A DNA stretch of 64,000 bases from Parascedosporium putredinis (taxonomy: Eukaryota; Ascomycota; Sordariomycetes; Microascales; Microascaceae): positions 248,001 to 312,000 of the forward strand of contig CASHTG010000005.1 in the NCBI GenBank assembly GCA_949357655.1. Direction: 5' to 3'. Positions 10,809-24,014 of the stretch are shown in pieces (position 1 is the stretch's first letter; each line of letters opens with the position of its first letter). A program made the translations under genes and the position numbers. The notes under the pieces are model-generated. The model did not search any database. It had not been told where the DNA came from and was given only the letters and a program-made list of their open reading frames with translations.

Positions 10809-13378
10809 GCGCGAGGCCCCCGTCGTCGCTCCTACGCTTAGTGGGTGCGGCACTGGCCTCGTTGCGGACTTGGTTCGCCGGTGGGTGGGAATGGGGACGA
10901 TGACTCTGGGCTGCTTGCCTCGTCTTTCTCTTTTCGCTAGTCTTCTAGGCTACTCCTAAAATGGAGGAAGAGGAAGGAGAGGGGGTGTTTAAGGCTATCC
11001 AGCTTTTCCTTTTTAGAAAAAGTTGGCGGAGTTAGGGGTGAGGTAAACAAAAAAAAAGAAATGGATGAGGGCACTGGGTTCTTGTTCCATGACGGACATG
11101 GAAAGGGGGCATTGCGTCCCCGGACCATGGCCAAAACCAAAATCACTTTTGAACTTGATAGCAAACAAAGCCGGGACAAAGCGAGGAGAAACAAAACAAA
11201 GAAGGGTACCGGATAATTGACTTCGCTATTTCCGGAGTCGGGGTTCTCGAGATGCATATTATCCTTTGGGTTTTCCACTGTAAAGAAGAAATGATATCAC
11301 ATTGATGATGGAATCTGACTGCACCTCTTCTATCTTTTTGCCTGCTACTAAGCCATCTGTGTTGCCTGGCCGGTCTACCGGTCCTCCCTGCTTGCCTGTG
11401 TCTTGTTTTTGCTCGAGTGACTTGACGTAACATCCATACATCATTCTATTACTTGTACACCCTTGCTTTCAGCGGGACATTGTGTGACGAATCACTCTCC
11501 AGTCCCCTCGCTCTTTTGTAATTGTCCTCAATATTTCTCCCTCCCTTTCGTAAAAGTTTCGTCCCTGATGAATCCGAGTGTTCTTAACAAGATCATGTGA
11601 GATTGGGCTTTTGCCCTGTGTCGCTGGATCGTCACCTTGAGGCAGCTCTCTCAAACACCGCCATGTCGAGAACAACCTCCCCCAAAAGAAGACGAGACAA
11701 TAGGAAAGAAAAGTCCTTTGGAAGCGCGGAGTAGATGGCGCCAACACCTCATCAAGCATGGGATTATACATTATCGTAAATCACAAAAGAAGAGGAGCAT
11801 GGAAGAAACTCGGCAACCATCGCCCACGTCTTCCCCATAAACATTCTCAAAAAGGGAGGTTAAAAAACACATCACGAACAAAATATGGATGTATGGTGGA
11901 AAGGACGGGATACTCAAGTTTCAGAACCATGTATTAAGAGAACACACAAAATGGGCTCTTCGAGATCTAAGCTAATGACAACAGGAGGGATAGTTACAGG
12001 CGAAGAAGCAGAAGAGAAAGGAAAACATAGTGTTTGGGAAGAGGGGGAGGCGGAGGAGCATCAAACACCAAAGGGCAATAGACAGGTCGGTGGAAGAATG
12101 GCCGCGGGCGCTTGGAAAGGGGAAGTAAAAGTAACATATTTAGCAGAGGCGGTGGTGGTCGATAAAGCACACGAGGAAGATGAGAGAAAGAACAGGTGAG
12201 AAGGAAGCACTGATTTTTTTGGAAAACGAAAAAGGCAGAGGAAAGATACAATATGAACGGCAAGGAAAATGACGTTTGGTGCGCCTAAAGAAGGCAAGAA
12301 AACAGGGGAAAAGGGACACACGAAGGAAGAACGAAACGACCCGTATGGGGCATTTCTTTTCTAAGGGCCAAGTCGATTTCCCTTGCTCTTGCTACACTTT
12401 CCGAACCAAATCCTGATCCAGCATCTCCTCAGAAACGTCAGATTGATTAGGCGCGGCAAAGAATTGGAGGTAGTGAAGAAGAGAGAAAAGCAAGCCGGAA
12501 AGCAGTAAGAAATACAGGCAAAAGAAAAGATGGACATGGACTTGGTTCGTGGGGATACCAATGCTTGCCAAGACAAACCCGCTGCCACGCAAAAGACCCT
12601 AGAGGGCACCGAGTCCACGACAAGCGATGGATGGGTACAAAAGGTACGACTGGTGACCCGGCAGTGTCCTAGCTTAGCTGTGTCCTTGCGAATGGTTGTA
12701 CCCCAAGCTTGACGTACAAGCCGGCCCAACCCCTCCGCAGGGGGACTGATTGCCCAAACGAGTCGAAGTTCTCCAGAACCCGAAGCCCGACATCTACCGC
12801 GTGCAAGGTAGGTCCTTCCATACCGCACGAGAAAGCCCCGGGAAAAAGAATTGTGCCCAAATGGACCCCGAAGTAGACAAGACCCTGTCTAGGAACGTAA
12901 AGAGTCTGTGTAGACGAGGGTTCTGAAGAAGAAGAAAGAAAAGAAAAGTGCAGAGCCCGAATAAACTAAAGAACAAGCAGGGAAAAAAAAAGAAAGCAAG
13001 AGGTAGGAAAGGACAACGTGACAAGAGAAACAACTGGCCCGCCAAAAGAAAAAGATGGGGGAGCCTTCCGCGTCGGTGATCGAAACAGCAAGTCGAAGGG
13101 GTTTCTTCCATAATCTCTTTTTTCGTAGTTTTTGCTGTAGTGTACACACACAAAAAAAAAAAAATGAAAGAAAGGCGTGACGTTGAAATGCGATGCTAAA
13201 ACAAGCATAACAAGGGAAAGCTCGTGAACTCATAATCCGTGTCGTAAACGTGCATTCCGAGGGAGATCGAGTGTGACCGGTTCTTGAAGGCAGGGCGAAG
13301 AAACAAAGAATCGTTGCCGACAGGACACCTCGTCACCCAGTCAAATCCCATACCATTACATAGAAGGAAGGCATAGTA
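10809..13378. other. Convergent 3' region between L15 and the Puf4-like gene
   Basis: L15 runs right and the Puf gene left, so this 2.6 kb should hold both 3' untranslated regions. The plus strand is purine-rich (A/G) from about 11680 to 13180, the complement of the T/C bias seen near plus-strand genes. Open frames are low-complexity Lys/Glu/Arg or Phe/Leu/Ser translations of these tracts. No gene or RNA is supported. Confidence 0.55.
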
Positions 13379-16300
13379 TTACAGCCACTGAGACTCGCCA
13401 TTGTCAGCAGCGGGAGCGGCGCCAGCGGGGAGGTCCACCCGCTGTGTTACCGTTGCCCCGGGAAGGCTGGGGATAGCCGTACTGGCCAACCGACATCCTT
13501 TGGCCGGGGGCAGCTCCGATCGGCATGATGTTGTTGGCAGGGGAAACCATTCTGGCTGCTATTGTTGCGAGAAACGGGAGCGGGCATGTTGCCGCCATTT
13601 CCGCCCAGGTTGCCCGCGAGACCGTTTCCGACGCTCGAGAAGCCGACGTTACCGACCGAGGCGAGGGACACGTTACCGCTCGACATGCCGCGGTTGTGGG
13701 ATGGTCGGAGAGGAATTTGGCCGTTGCCAGCGTCCGCCGGCGTCGCCTGTCCAGAGGTGCGGCCATCGTAGTTGTGGATCTTGGCCTGGATTCGTCTGCC
13801 GTAGGGAGTGGACCGGACGCTGGGAAGGACAGGCCGAATGGAATCGACGAGCGCAGCCTTCTTGTAGGGAGTGGCGTACTCCAGCGCAGTTTGAATCACA
13901 TAATTGGCATAGTTGTCGCGGATCAGCTTCTCAATCTCGCCGGGGGCCAGGATCTCATCCACAATCATGTCCTTGGAGGGATCCTGGGCGCAACGGAGGC
14001 ATTTTTCAATCACGTTGGAGCTGAACTTGTGACGAGACAGCTGCGACACGTGGGTGCGGAACTGGTTGACAACGGGCTCGGTAAAAGCTGGCTCGTTGAG
14101 GTCGATGATGTACTGGATCACGTAGTTGCCGTAGGGGTCTTGGACAAGCACGTGTGCGTGCTCCGTGATACGGGTAATGAGCCACGCCTTTTGGTCCGTG
14201 TTCGCGTGGTCGATGCAGCGCTGAAGAACACAGCAGCCGTGGCGGTGCGTGCCAACTTCGACGCAGTGCATGCCAACGGCATCAAAGATGAACTGAGCAT
14301 CAGCAGCAGAGAGCTTGTTAAGGCACTTCTGGATGACGTGATTTCCGTTCAAGTCCTGGATGAGTTCCACAACGCGGTTTCGGAGAGCTTCCACAATGAT
14401 CTTGACCTGGTCAGGGGTCGAGACGAACTCAATCATCTTCTGGAGAGCACGGGTGCCGTGTTGGTTGAGCGCTATTCTAACCATGTCGACCGATGCGTTT
14501 TGGATGAGAACAGTCCGCTCGTCATTGTTGCAGAACTCGAGGAGCTTTTGGCAAAGGTAGTTGCCAAAGGGATCCGTCATAAGCTCCACGACGTGCTGGT
14601 TGGTCTCCAGCCAGACCATGTGCGTCTGGCTGGGGTTCTGCTCCTCCAGCTTCTTCTGGAGATAGCGGCAGCCATGCTGGTCCTTGCAAAGCTCGTAAAT
14701 CTGACCGACAACCGCCTCAATAGGGAGGTTGTGGTATCGAGACATGGCTTCGAGAGGGCTCGTTAGTATCCCAAACGGAGACGCTTCTACTGTTTGCGAG
14801 GGGCACACACCTTCGTTGTCCAGTTGACGGCGGTGCTGTATCACACGAGCTTGGCTGTCTCTCTGTTGCTGGGAAGAACCCTGGTAGCTCGGAGTGTAAC
14901 CACCGGTGTAGTTGTTGTTCGGGTAGTTGTTGAGGCCCATGTTTTGCAAGCCCATGGCAAGAAGGGGGACCCCAAAGGCCGCGTTGGCGGTGGAAGTGGG
15001 CGGGCCGCTGTTGTTGGGGGAGCATAGTTGTTGCCAGGATAGTAGGGGTAGTTGATCGAGTTCGAGTTCGAGTGCGTGGGAGCGCTCACGCTCGAGGTGA
15101 GGCCATGGGCGGGGGCAACCATGTTGGGACCAAACGGAGCTGCGCTGCCTTGAAGAGTGGACTGGATCGACGGGTAGCCAGAAACCTGATCACGCGAGAC
15201 GGACGAATTGCCATCATTAGACAGCTCTCGAGTATGACGACCGGAAATGGCACCAGCAGGAAGCGGCCAAGGCTAGCATTGTGGTTGTGGAAATGCTGCT
15301 GGGCATGGTTGTTGGGGCTGTTGCCAAAGTTCTGACCGGGGGAGCCTGCCTTGACCGAGTTCACATCTCCCGTGGAGTACGAGTTCTGCAACTTGGGAGG
15401 GGTGGCCATGACGTGGTTCGCAGATGGGTTATGGATCGAGTTCCCAACGTCAGACGAAGCCTCGCTCAGATACTTCAGGTCCAGTGAATGGCGAAGCGAG
15501 TTGGTAGACTTCGCAGAGGCATTGCCGTTGAGCTGGCCAGAGCCAATAGCGGAAAGGCCCTGTTTGTGGGGAGACGCCATTAGTCGAGTCAAGCCTTGAG
15601 GGGGTGTTTGGAAAGAATAAGGGCTGGTCGGTAGGATTTTTGAGGGAGAGTGATGGAAATTGCGAGCTAACGGGGAATATGAAAAGTGGAAGGGAAGGAA
15701 AATGAGGCGGTTGTTGGGGACCGGAGTGGGTTTGATGGTAGGTCGCGGAGATCAAGAAGTCAACGCGAACCCCTAAGGTTTGAAAAGTGTACGTGTGCTT
15801 TAGCGGAAGGGGGCAGGATGCAGGGTTTGGCCGTGAATAACAAAAAGTTATCACAGTGAATAGCCCACTTCGAACCAAACACGCCAGCCCGTCTACAACG
15901 TGATTCACCAGCATTCTATTGCCATGGTGTCGTCACCCCAACACGGGATTCATTGAAATCGAGGCCAACCCAAAAGCAACGTGGGAAGGCGCTACCAACT
16001 GAGGAACACTAATCACCGCCCAGGCACCTGCGGGGAGGGATGCGTGATGGTGTTGGGATGGCGGAAAGGGAGGGGTATCATTGTAGGGAGCACATGGAAG
16101 AGCACATGGGAGAAGAAGAGATACAAGAAAGGAAGTGGCCACTTACCAATGGGTCATCCCTTCGCACAAGGGTAGGGAAATCATCCGCAGTGGTTGTTGC
16201 GGTGAGCCTCGAATCACCTAGGTCATCATCGCCAAACAGAAAACGAGTCGTGTTTGTGCCATCCAGATTGCCTAGGTCGTACAAACCGTTGCGGGTCCTG

Positions 16301-17654
16301 GTGACAGGCATTGAGTACCGGTTGAGACTTGACACTTAGTTAGCAGATCCGTCCATCCACATTCCCTCTTGCGTTATTGAACCAATGTGGCAACCTGTTC
16401 GAAGAGATGCACTCCCCAGTCCCACGAAGTCTGGTCCGGGGCGCTTGAGCCCCCAACAAGACTCATGATTCTTCCCCCGTAAAGCTGGCGACTAAGAATC
16501 AAGGGCAGGCGGGAACTGTGACGCGGGAGACAGATAAAAGAAGGGGTGGGGGAAGAAAAAGGGCAAGAAAGAAGAAGTTTAGTAAGGGTAGGGGTGGCCA
16601 ACTTACGCATTTGTCGACCTGTGGCTGGTGGGATCCTGGCGGACCGCCTCCTCCTTATCATCCTCATCGCTGTTGCGCCTAGAGCCAGGAACAGAGGACC
16701 ACGACGGCAGCTCCGCTCCGAACCGAGCAGGGTTCTGGATGAGGCCGGACTGGGGTGAAGCCAACTGAGAGCCAGACCTGTTGGGGCGGTTGAAGAGCCC
16801 CGGGGGCGAGGTTAAGCTCGAGGTCGAGTATCTGTTGGGGCGGGAAAAGATGGAGGGAAAGCGCTCGAGGTATCGCGGTACTCGGGAGGGGTGGTAGGTT
16901 CGGATTGATGGCCGGCCATGGGACCTCGGAGGTCCTCCTGCATTTGCGCAAGCTCCTGCTCGTGTTTCTGAAGCTCAACTTCGAATCGTCGTTTTTGCTC
17001 TCTGATCATTTCATATTCCTGCTTCTTTTTCTCTAGCTGTCCGGCCGTCAGTCTTCCTTGTCTCATGTCGAAATGGGTTTGGCCCGGCCCCAAGCCGAAG
17101 CTGTGGGTAGTCTGGGATTGTCGATTGTCCATGGGCAACCGATTGTGGAGTCCAAGGTGTCCTGCGCCGTTTGGTGCAGCCGCGGCGGGTTGAGGACGTA
17201 CCAGTTGAACTTTGTGGTATGTCTAAGAAAGAGGCACAAGGCGCGCGTTAGCTTCAATTGTCCAAAGAAAAGCCAATCCCATCGCACGTGCCGGGAGCTC
17301 AACAGGCGCGATCGCAGGCGAGAGCAGAGCGGCAGAGCCCGAGGGCCCGGAGACTGCTCTACGCCCCTGGAGGTGTGTCCCCTGCTTCCTCGAGCTCGGG
17401 AGCGCAACCATAACGGTGGGGAGGCCAGAAAACAACAAGTGATAACATACGGATGCATAATCCTGGGTCTGGTCAGGAACACGAGGAGCAGTAATAGAAG
17501 ACAGTGTTGGTACACGCCCCGAATCGGTGGTGAAGCGGCGAGGCAAAGAGGTTCGAGGATCATGGGTCATGGATTGTGGAAGGCGTGAGCCATTTCGCGG
17601 AGGCGAGACAAGGCCGCCCATAGGTGGGTCGGCACGGTATCGTAGGTCGTCCAT
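13379..17654 (-). CDS. Pumilio-family mRNA-binding protein, Puf4 type
   Basis: Sequence-specific binder of 3' UTRs that promotes decay or translational repression. The C-terminal Pumilio homology domain lies in the last exon (14747 to about 13780) with eight repeats. Their RNA-contacting helices read HGCRYLQ, FGNYLCQ, HGTRALQ, NGNHVIQ, HGCCVLQ, YGNYVIQ, FSSNVIEK, YANYVIQ, the same series as yeast Puf4 (TRALQ in repeat 3). Exons on the minus strand: 17654-17451, 17222-16607, 16327-16147, one from about 15680 to 14811, 14747-13379; introns end AG with CTAAC-like sites. The N-terminal region has FTTDSGRVPTLSS, a charged coiled coil (LEKKKQEYEMIREQKRRFEV), SEPTTPPEYRDT and the NRYSMPVTRTR and TTRFLFGDDD blocks typical of filamentous-fungal homologues. 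Several one-base deletions must be bridged (about 16862, 15578, 15265, 15030, 14972, 13550, 13440). With them the end is ADNGESQWL and stop at 13379. Family sure; exact start of exon 4 is not. Confidence 0.93.
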
Positions 17655-20600
17655 CTTGTTCGTCCCTCCTCCAAGTGCGGAATTGGTTTCTTCGTTCTGA
17701 TCGTCTTTCTCGGGCGTCTTTTTTCCGTTTTCTACTCAAACATTGGTCGCCGCGACTCGTACACGCTTGACCGGCAATATTTTCGGGGAATGTCTATGAT
17801 ACTGCTACAAAGACTAAGGGATATTCCTCGTTAGTAAAATGGAAAAAGCCCCTAAGCTCGTTCCGAAAGCTGGGTCTGGCGGAAACAAGATGCGCAGGAA
17901 ACGGTGCAAAGGGTCGAAGCGGTGGGCGAGTTTCTGAGAAAGGGAATTTGGCCGCAAAAAGAACAAGATGTAATACAGCGGTGCAGGAAGAGGCGGTCGC
18001 GCGGATCCAGGATCTAGCGGAGCCAAAAAGAAGGTAAAAAATCGGGAATAGGAAAGAGAGAGAAGGTGATGCGGACTTTCACTTGTGCAAGCGACGTTGT
18101 CCGTGTCGGTGTCCGTTTTAATCGGCACTTGGGTACGCAGATGCAGATGAGATGACAGGCTAGGATGAGACACAAGAACACAGCCCAGTGCGCCTACTGG
18201 TCCGGAGAAACGATTCCGCTCAACGAGGTCGAATATAGATCTGAAAAGAACTCTGAAGCCACGAGCAATGGCGAAGAGGAGCAGGCCAAGCCGGAAACCT
18301 CGTAGGAATAATTTTTGAGGGCAAGATATCGGCCACAGAGTGTGCGTTGGAAAAAGAGGGGACGAGTTGCGGTCGTGCTGCGGCACTCCTCTTTGGGGGT
18401 TTGGCGAGGCACACCGAGCTGTCCTTCACCCCTCAAGCAACGTTGAATATCCTCGTGTGGCGCAGACCAGGGTTTGTGGTGCTCAGGGCAGGAGGAGGCA
18501 ATGGGCCAAAAGCGGGAATGGAGAGGAGGTGCAGATAAAAATAATAAAAAGAAAAGAAAAAAGAATAAAGCCCCAGAGTGCAGGCAGGGCCGCAGAATGT
18601 TGGGCAACACTTGGACCCGGCCAGGGGTAGCAGCTGGGGCAGTGGGATGGGGGCAATATGAGGGGGCGGGGATTTTGGGATAGGATTGAATGGACTGAAG
18701 CAAATGCGACAGGCATACCGCCTCCCTCCACACTTGCCGGACAGGAGCGCGAGCGTGTGTCAAGGCGACATGTAATGCCAGCGAGGACCAGGGCTGAACC
18801 AAGAGAAAGAAAGACAAGTCGAAGGAGGGGGAGGACTCACACTGTCTGTAAAGCTGTATTGCCCTTCCTATCTCAACATACAACTCAAATTGAAGGCGGA
18901 TTGAGAAAACGCTGTCGATGGTATAATTTCACACGTCGTTCGCTACACTTTGGGGAGCCCAAGCGGAAAAGGCGGACAGACTCGGTTGGCAAGGGGAAGG
19001 CGGCAGAAAAAAAAGACGTGGAGGAAAATGATGGCACGCGGCAGCACACACAACAAAATACAACGGGCGGGGAGAGGGTAGAGAGATACGAAGCTTCGCA
19101 GAAGATGTAGGCGAAGCTCCAGAAAAGGAGTCTGAGGGCGAAAGGGAGAATTGAGGGAGAGGTGAAGAGGAATCCAAGGTGGAAGAAAAGAGGTGAAGGG
19201 AGGAGAGGATTCGCAAGCGCTGGCGTGGGTGGTTGATAGATCGGAGTTTTTGTTTCGTCCTGCGTTCATCACCCCAAATTGACCGCGATTGCATTGTCAT
19301 AGTTCTAGGTTGCTGTGCGTGTTCCGTCCTGTTCCCTGTGCCTGTCCCCAGCACTGGCCTCTGGCGCTGCGACTAGTCAAGCGCACATCGTTTAAAACCG
19401 GCAGGGTCCTTCACCCGCTCTGAGGGCCTGGCGAGGCCCCAAAAAATTGATCAAAAACCCCCATGCTTCGATGGCTTTCCCTACCGAGTGCGAGCTGGGG
19501 GAGTACAAGCTTTGAGGCCGCTCACTCAGCAATGAGCAGGAACAGCCTCTGCAGCGGAGAGGGGCCTCTGTCATCCCCTTCAATGTTCTTTCTACTGCAT
19601 ATGGCACCGCTCATATTAACCAACTTCGTCAAACTGTTGGCAGAGGGTTTGGAGAGAAGCGCGTACTGTGTACGGGATCAACCCAACCCACTTCGCGCCG
19701 AATTACCACCTGCTCATCTCAGACTGACTTGTACCGGCTACGTCAAGCTGGATGGGAGTTACTCCGAGGGTGGGCGGTACTTCTTGTGGATGCCAGTGCT
19801 CTCTGCTAATGGCACGGATGGTGTAGTACCACGGTTTCTTGAGACCAGCCACAAGAAAATCCGCGTGGGTCTGAGGTACCCGTTCTCGCAGAGATCGTCA
19901 GAAGGGACGAAGAACAACGGGAAAAGAGAAGAAAGAAAGAAAAAAATAACGGGCACAAAAGAAGAGGGAAAAGGCCGGAAAGGGAGAGAAAAATAATGGG
20001 TAACAAGAAAAAAACATTGAACATCGAACAGGTCAAAGATCCCTTAGGCACTGGCTGTTCCACCCGAGGGAAGAGCTAAAATAGCTGGAGCTGTATCAAA
20101 GGCATTCTGCCCGTAAGAGACCGTGGTGGGCTCTTGAAAAGGTCAATCATGGATCTTCGGGGCAGAGACGCCTTGGCTGGGTTTGAACAGAGGTAGGCTT
20201 CCGATTCATGGGCAGGAGAAAAGCTGCAGGATCCCTTAAGCGCCGCCCTTTTCTCAGACAATAAGCCCCCGAGTGAAAGAGGAGATTGCGGGTTTGTTCC
20301 TGTGCTGTGACAGGAGAATTCCAGAAGTCACCACAGCTCGAGCTAGTCGCTGTTGTGCACACACCAACGACGCCTCCACTCCGCTAGGAGATCAAGGACC
20401 CCCATTCTCCCATCGGACAATGCTTGGTCAAGGTCCACGGCCGTCGTCTTTCTAAAAGCCGACGAGAGGATATCACTGGCGATAAAGAAAGTGCTACTCA
20501 GCCAGCGCTCAATACTTTCATCCCGACAGTGCAAGTCTGCCCCGGGAGTTGCAGGCCCACCCCCTTCCCTCTCCGCCGTGCGGGAGCAGCAGGAGCGATC

Positions 20601-21692
20601 TATTTGAGGTACGCCGTTCACGGCAAACATGGCTGGCCTCCTGGTCTCTTCTTTCGAGTACTTGATTCCCTAGTCCCTAGTGGCACGGTGTTCTTTTCCG
20701 CAAGGGAAAGCGGCACACAATTCCATCGCAAGTGCTACGAGGACGCCGAGCGCTACGTCGAGGCTACCCTACCCGTCTTTGCGATTCGAAAATCAGTCTC
20801 TCTCGACTAGCCCTAGCTTGGCTTAAGGTCAAAAGCTATCGGGACACGACTAAGCACCTGGAGGCTTGGGCTCCCAAAGCTCAATCACACCTCTCTTCCC
20901 CTTTGAACACTCTTGCCGACGTGTACCCAAAGTCACGGGGACTTTTGGTGGTGGACACCTCAATGCCTGAATTCATCGTGTTTCCACTCCCGATGCTTGA
21001 TCCCAGGTACAGTACACAGTACGGTGTGATGGGTCATCTAAGAATACTGGGTATACGGCGGAGCCTCAATCATCACTTCCCATCTTGTTTCCGTGCCCAC
21101 GCACCTTCCCCACCAAAAGAGGCCCGCCCTTCCCTTGCTTTGTCACGGAGAGAAGAAAAAAATAAAGGAAGAAAGGAAAAGTGGGAGGGGTCAGCAGGGG
21201 GCGGGGAACCAGGCCCTTGAAGGAAAGTGCGCTGCGACGGTATCTCGCACATGGACTGCCCTGTGCTTTCTGTGCGGGATGGATCAAGTCGGACTTGGGT
21301 GGGACATTGAACAGTGTGAAAGATCAAGTGGTGGCTCTTGCTCTTGCCCTCTGAGGCAGGCAGACACAATCAATCGTAAATACTTTGTACACCCACTTCA
21401 CTTCGTTGATCCGTCCATTGAAGGCCAGTCAGCCCAACCCAGCCAAGCCAACCTTCAGATTTGAATGGTTCAGGGGTTCCAACTCACCAAATTCGAGGCC
21501 GGCCCGAGCATGCGGATTCGACAGGCTGATGTTTCAATAGCTGGCCCATGCCCAAACTTCCTCCGTCATCCCCCACACTCGGCGGCGAAACCACCCAAGA
21601 TCGAGACAGTTCAGGGCATTGAAACTCTTATTAGCGCTGGGATGACAAGGACGGACGAACGACGTTTGATAGAAAATTAACCCACGAGATGA

Positions 21693-21716
21693 AACAAAAT
21701 GGAATTCCATTTTGTT
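21693..21716. repeat. Perfect 24-bp palindrome
   Basis: Twelve bases pair exactly with their reverse complement around GGAATTCC with no spacer (arm AACAAAATGGAA). It could be a dimeric protein-binding site, a remnant of a small element, or chance. No gene lies nearby. Confidence 0.85.
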
Positions 21717-22864
21717 CTCTCGAACCTTTCTGATCTACAAAAACTCCGTGTTTATGGGAGCGGCGATCCTTGGTTAGTACCTTGATTTTCAGGACATGAT
21801 ATGGCTTGCTTCAGTTCCAGCGCACTTTGCTGGCTTCTCTTAGAATTGCCCGTTTTGGATGCGTGCCCAATCTATCCATCCTTCCTCAGGGGAGGGGAGC
21901 AGTCCATTCTTCGTCCAAAGTTATCTGTCAAGTTTGCACCGTTGCGTCAAGGGATCAATCCGTCGAAACCCAATCTACATACAAGTACGAAGTCGATGGC
22001 AAGCTTATTTGGGGCGGTGGGCGCAGCGGGTCAAAGAACGAACCCATTACATCCCTGTTGCCAAAATTGAATGGATGAGAGGACTTCCCCACTGATAACT
22101 CACAGGTCTCACAAGGTTGCGACAAAAGCAAGGGTCAAGGCTTCCACGGATATCCTCTGAACCACAGGGCTTTCTTTCTTTGGTTTTTTTCTTTTCTATT
22201 AGAGGAAAACTGTTCCTTCTCCATTTGCCATGTTTAGAAAGCGTTGGCGCTTCCCTCTGCTCACCGCCGTATCACCCCTTCGGCTCGTCGCAAGGCCACG
22301 AATGAAGCACAAAGCATGTGGCGGCGAACAGGAGCTAGCGACGTGGAGAATTTCATGCCAGAACGTGGCGACGCCCCTCTCTTCACAGGGGCCCGGAGAA
22401 ACCCAGAAAAAGAAGAAGAAAAGTCAATTGATGGATCCAATGCTCAGACAGGCCAAAAGACGAAGACAGAACGCCGTCCCACTTCTGAGTCCCCTTTGAC
22501 TTGCTCAGTAGGCATCAAAAATGCTCGAGGCTAGTGACACGGAGAGGCAGAAGGGACCAGCCTCATACTGCTCAAACGACAATTTGGCCGTTTGAAATAC
22601 CCATTTGGTATCCTATTTTTACACTGGGGTCCTTTCGTCTTTGTTCGATGACTTGAGGAGCCCCTACAAGTAATGATATGGCCTGCCTGCCTGAGTTTAG
22701 ATTGACATCCCCCACCTAGGATCTCGCTCCCACCTGGTCTTGCACTTCACAGACTAGCCGCTGTTGTAATACCACGCCGTTGCCTCAAAGACCGGGCTTT
22801 GGGGAGGCGGTGAGTGAGGCGAAAGCGGAGACGGAGGGTACCTATGTGGGGACCCTGTTTAGAA

Positions 22865-22879
22865 ATGCGAATTTCGCAT
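22865..22879. repeat. 15-nt palindrome with a single central base
   Basis: ATGCGAA, a central T, then TTCGCAT: seven perfectly paired bases. Short enough to be chance, but one of three palindromes within 2.4 kb of the same gene-free stretch. Confidence 0.7.
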
Positions 22880-23975
22880 GTCGACGGCTTCCGCTCCTAG
22901 GTGAAGCCGATGAACGAGGAGCGAGAGAGGCTACGGAGCAAAGGCTCCCAATCCTGATCGCTCTTGTGAGATGTGCAACCCCAAGGGAAACCCCTGGGTT
23001 TGGTGGGAAGTCAGTCAGTGAGGTGCGTCAACTTGCGTGCCCCCGGTGGGAGAGTCAAGGACCTGCATCAACATCCCAAGGGTTATGCGCCTTGCCATAC
23101 ACTGATCGTTGAAAGAGGGGCCTTCCCACCAAGAAGGAAATAGTGGGTAAAAAAAAAAAGAACATTAGAAAAAGAAAAGGCACAGAGAGACGCTCGGCGC
23201 TGGATGCACTTGTTGGCTGGCCCTTCTATCAGCGTGCAGGGTCCTAGCATCAACTTTGGGCGTAGTTTTATTATCGATCTTCTGACGAATTGAAGAAAAG
23301 TCGTTCCTGGTGAACCCACCCATTTACACTAAAAGACTCGACAGGCAGAAGGCGGAAGCACCAATGCGCTCGTTCTAATATCTCATACTTCATACTCGCA
23401 GCAGTCTAGAGTTCCGGGAGACTTGCTCCAGCTTGTGCCATGCGAGGCGAGGCTAGGTTGAGACGTGGGAAAGAATTCAATTAGCGTTCTCGGATTGAGC
23501 CACATGGCGCTGGCTGGCCACCCACCGCCGAGCAATTACAAGATGGTGGGCACGGCACCACCAGATGGGCATCTCCATCCGCTGAAAAGCTTTGAGGCGA
23601 TATTACGCCAGCCACCGCTTTGGACCCAATTTGATAATACGGGTTAGCAACGGCTGAGCTGTTCGAGTGTTCCACTGAACGCATCGCTCTCCAGCTCGTC
23701 CCGGGCGATGCACTCCTTTTCGAACATTTCGTCCAATGGATCCATTGCCTTCCGCCCGCCGAACAACGCAAACGTTGTCCATCAGATGCCCGCTCCTCGA
23801 CCTTCCTACTTTCCCGCACATTATTCGCCAAGAATCAGGCCGTTTCTTTGAATCATTGGTCAAGTGATTGGCTCCGGTCTCGCCATTTTGCCCAATCCTA
23901 ACCCCTTGCGGAAGACTCACTTTGATAGAGCTCAGCGTCTGGCCACAAAGTCCTGGGTCGAGGAGGGGCGATGAT

Positions 23976-24014
23976 GCATGGCAAGCATGGATCATTGATC
24001 TATGCTTGTCATGC
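23976..24014 (+). repeat. 39-nt inverted repeat / hairpin
   Basis: Nineteen-base arms flank one central T (left arm begins GCATGGCAAGC, right arm ends GCTTGTCATGC). Seventeen positions are Watson-Crick and the other two are G opposite T, so a plus-strand RNA could pair over nearly its whole length with a tiny loop. No coding context. It may be a hairpin RNA, a protein-binding palindrome or a mobile-element relic. Confidence 0.7.

Noticed and set aside
13525..14766. 413-codon plus-strand open frame opposite the Pumilio domain
   Set aside because: Shadow of the antisense coding frame; the minus-strand frame has eight conserved Pumilio repeats.
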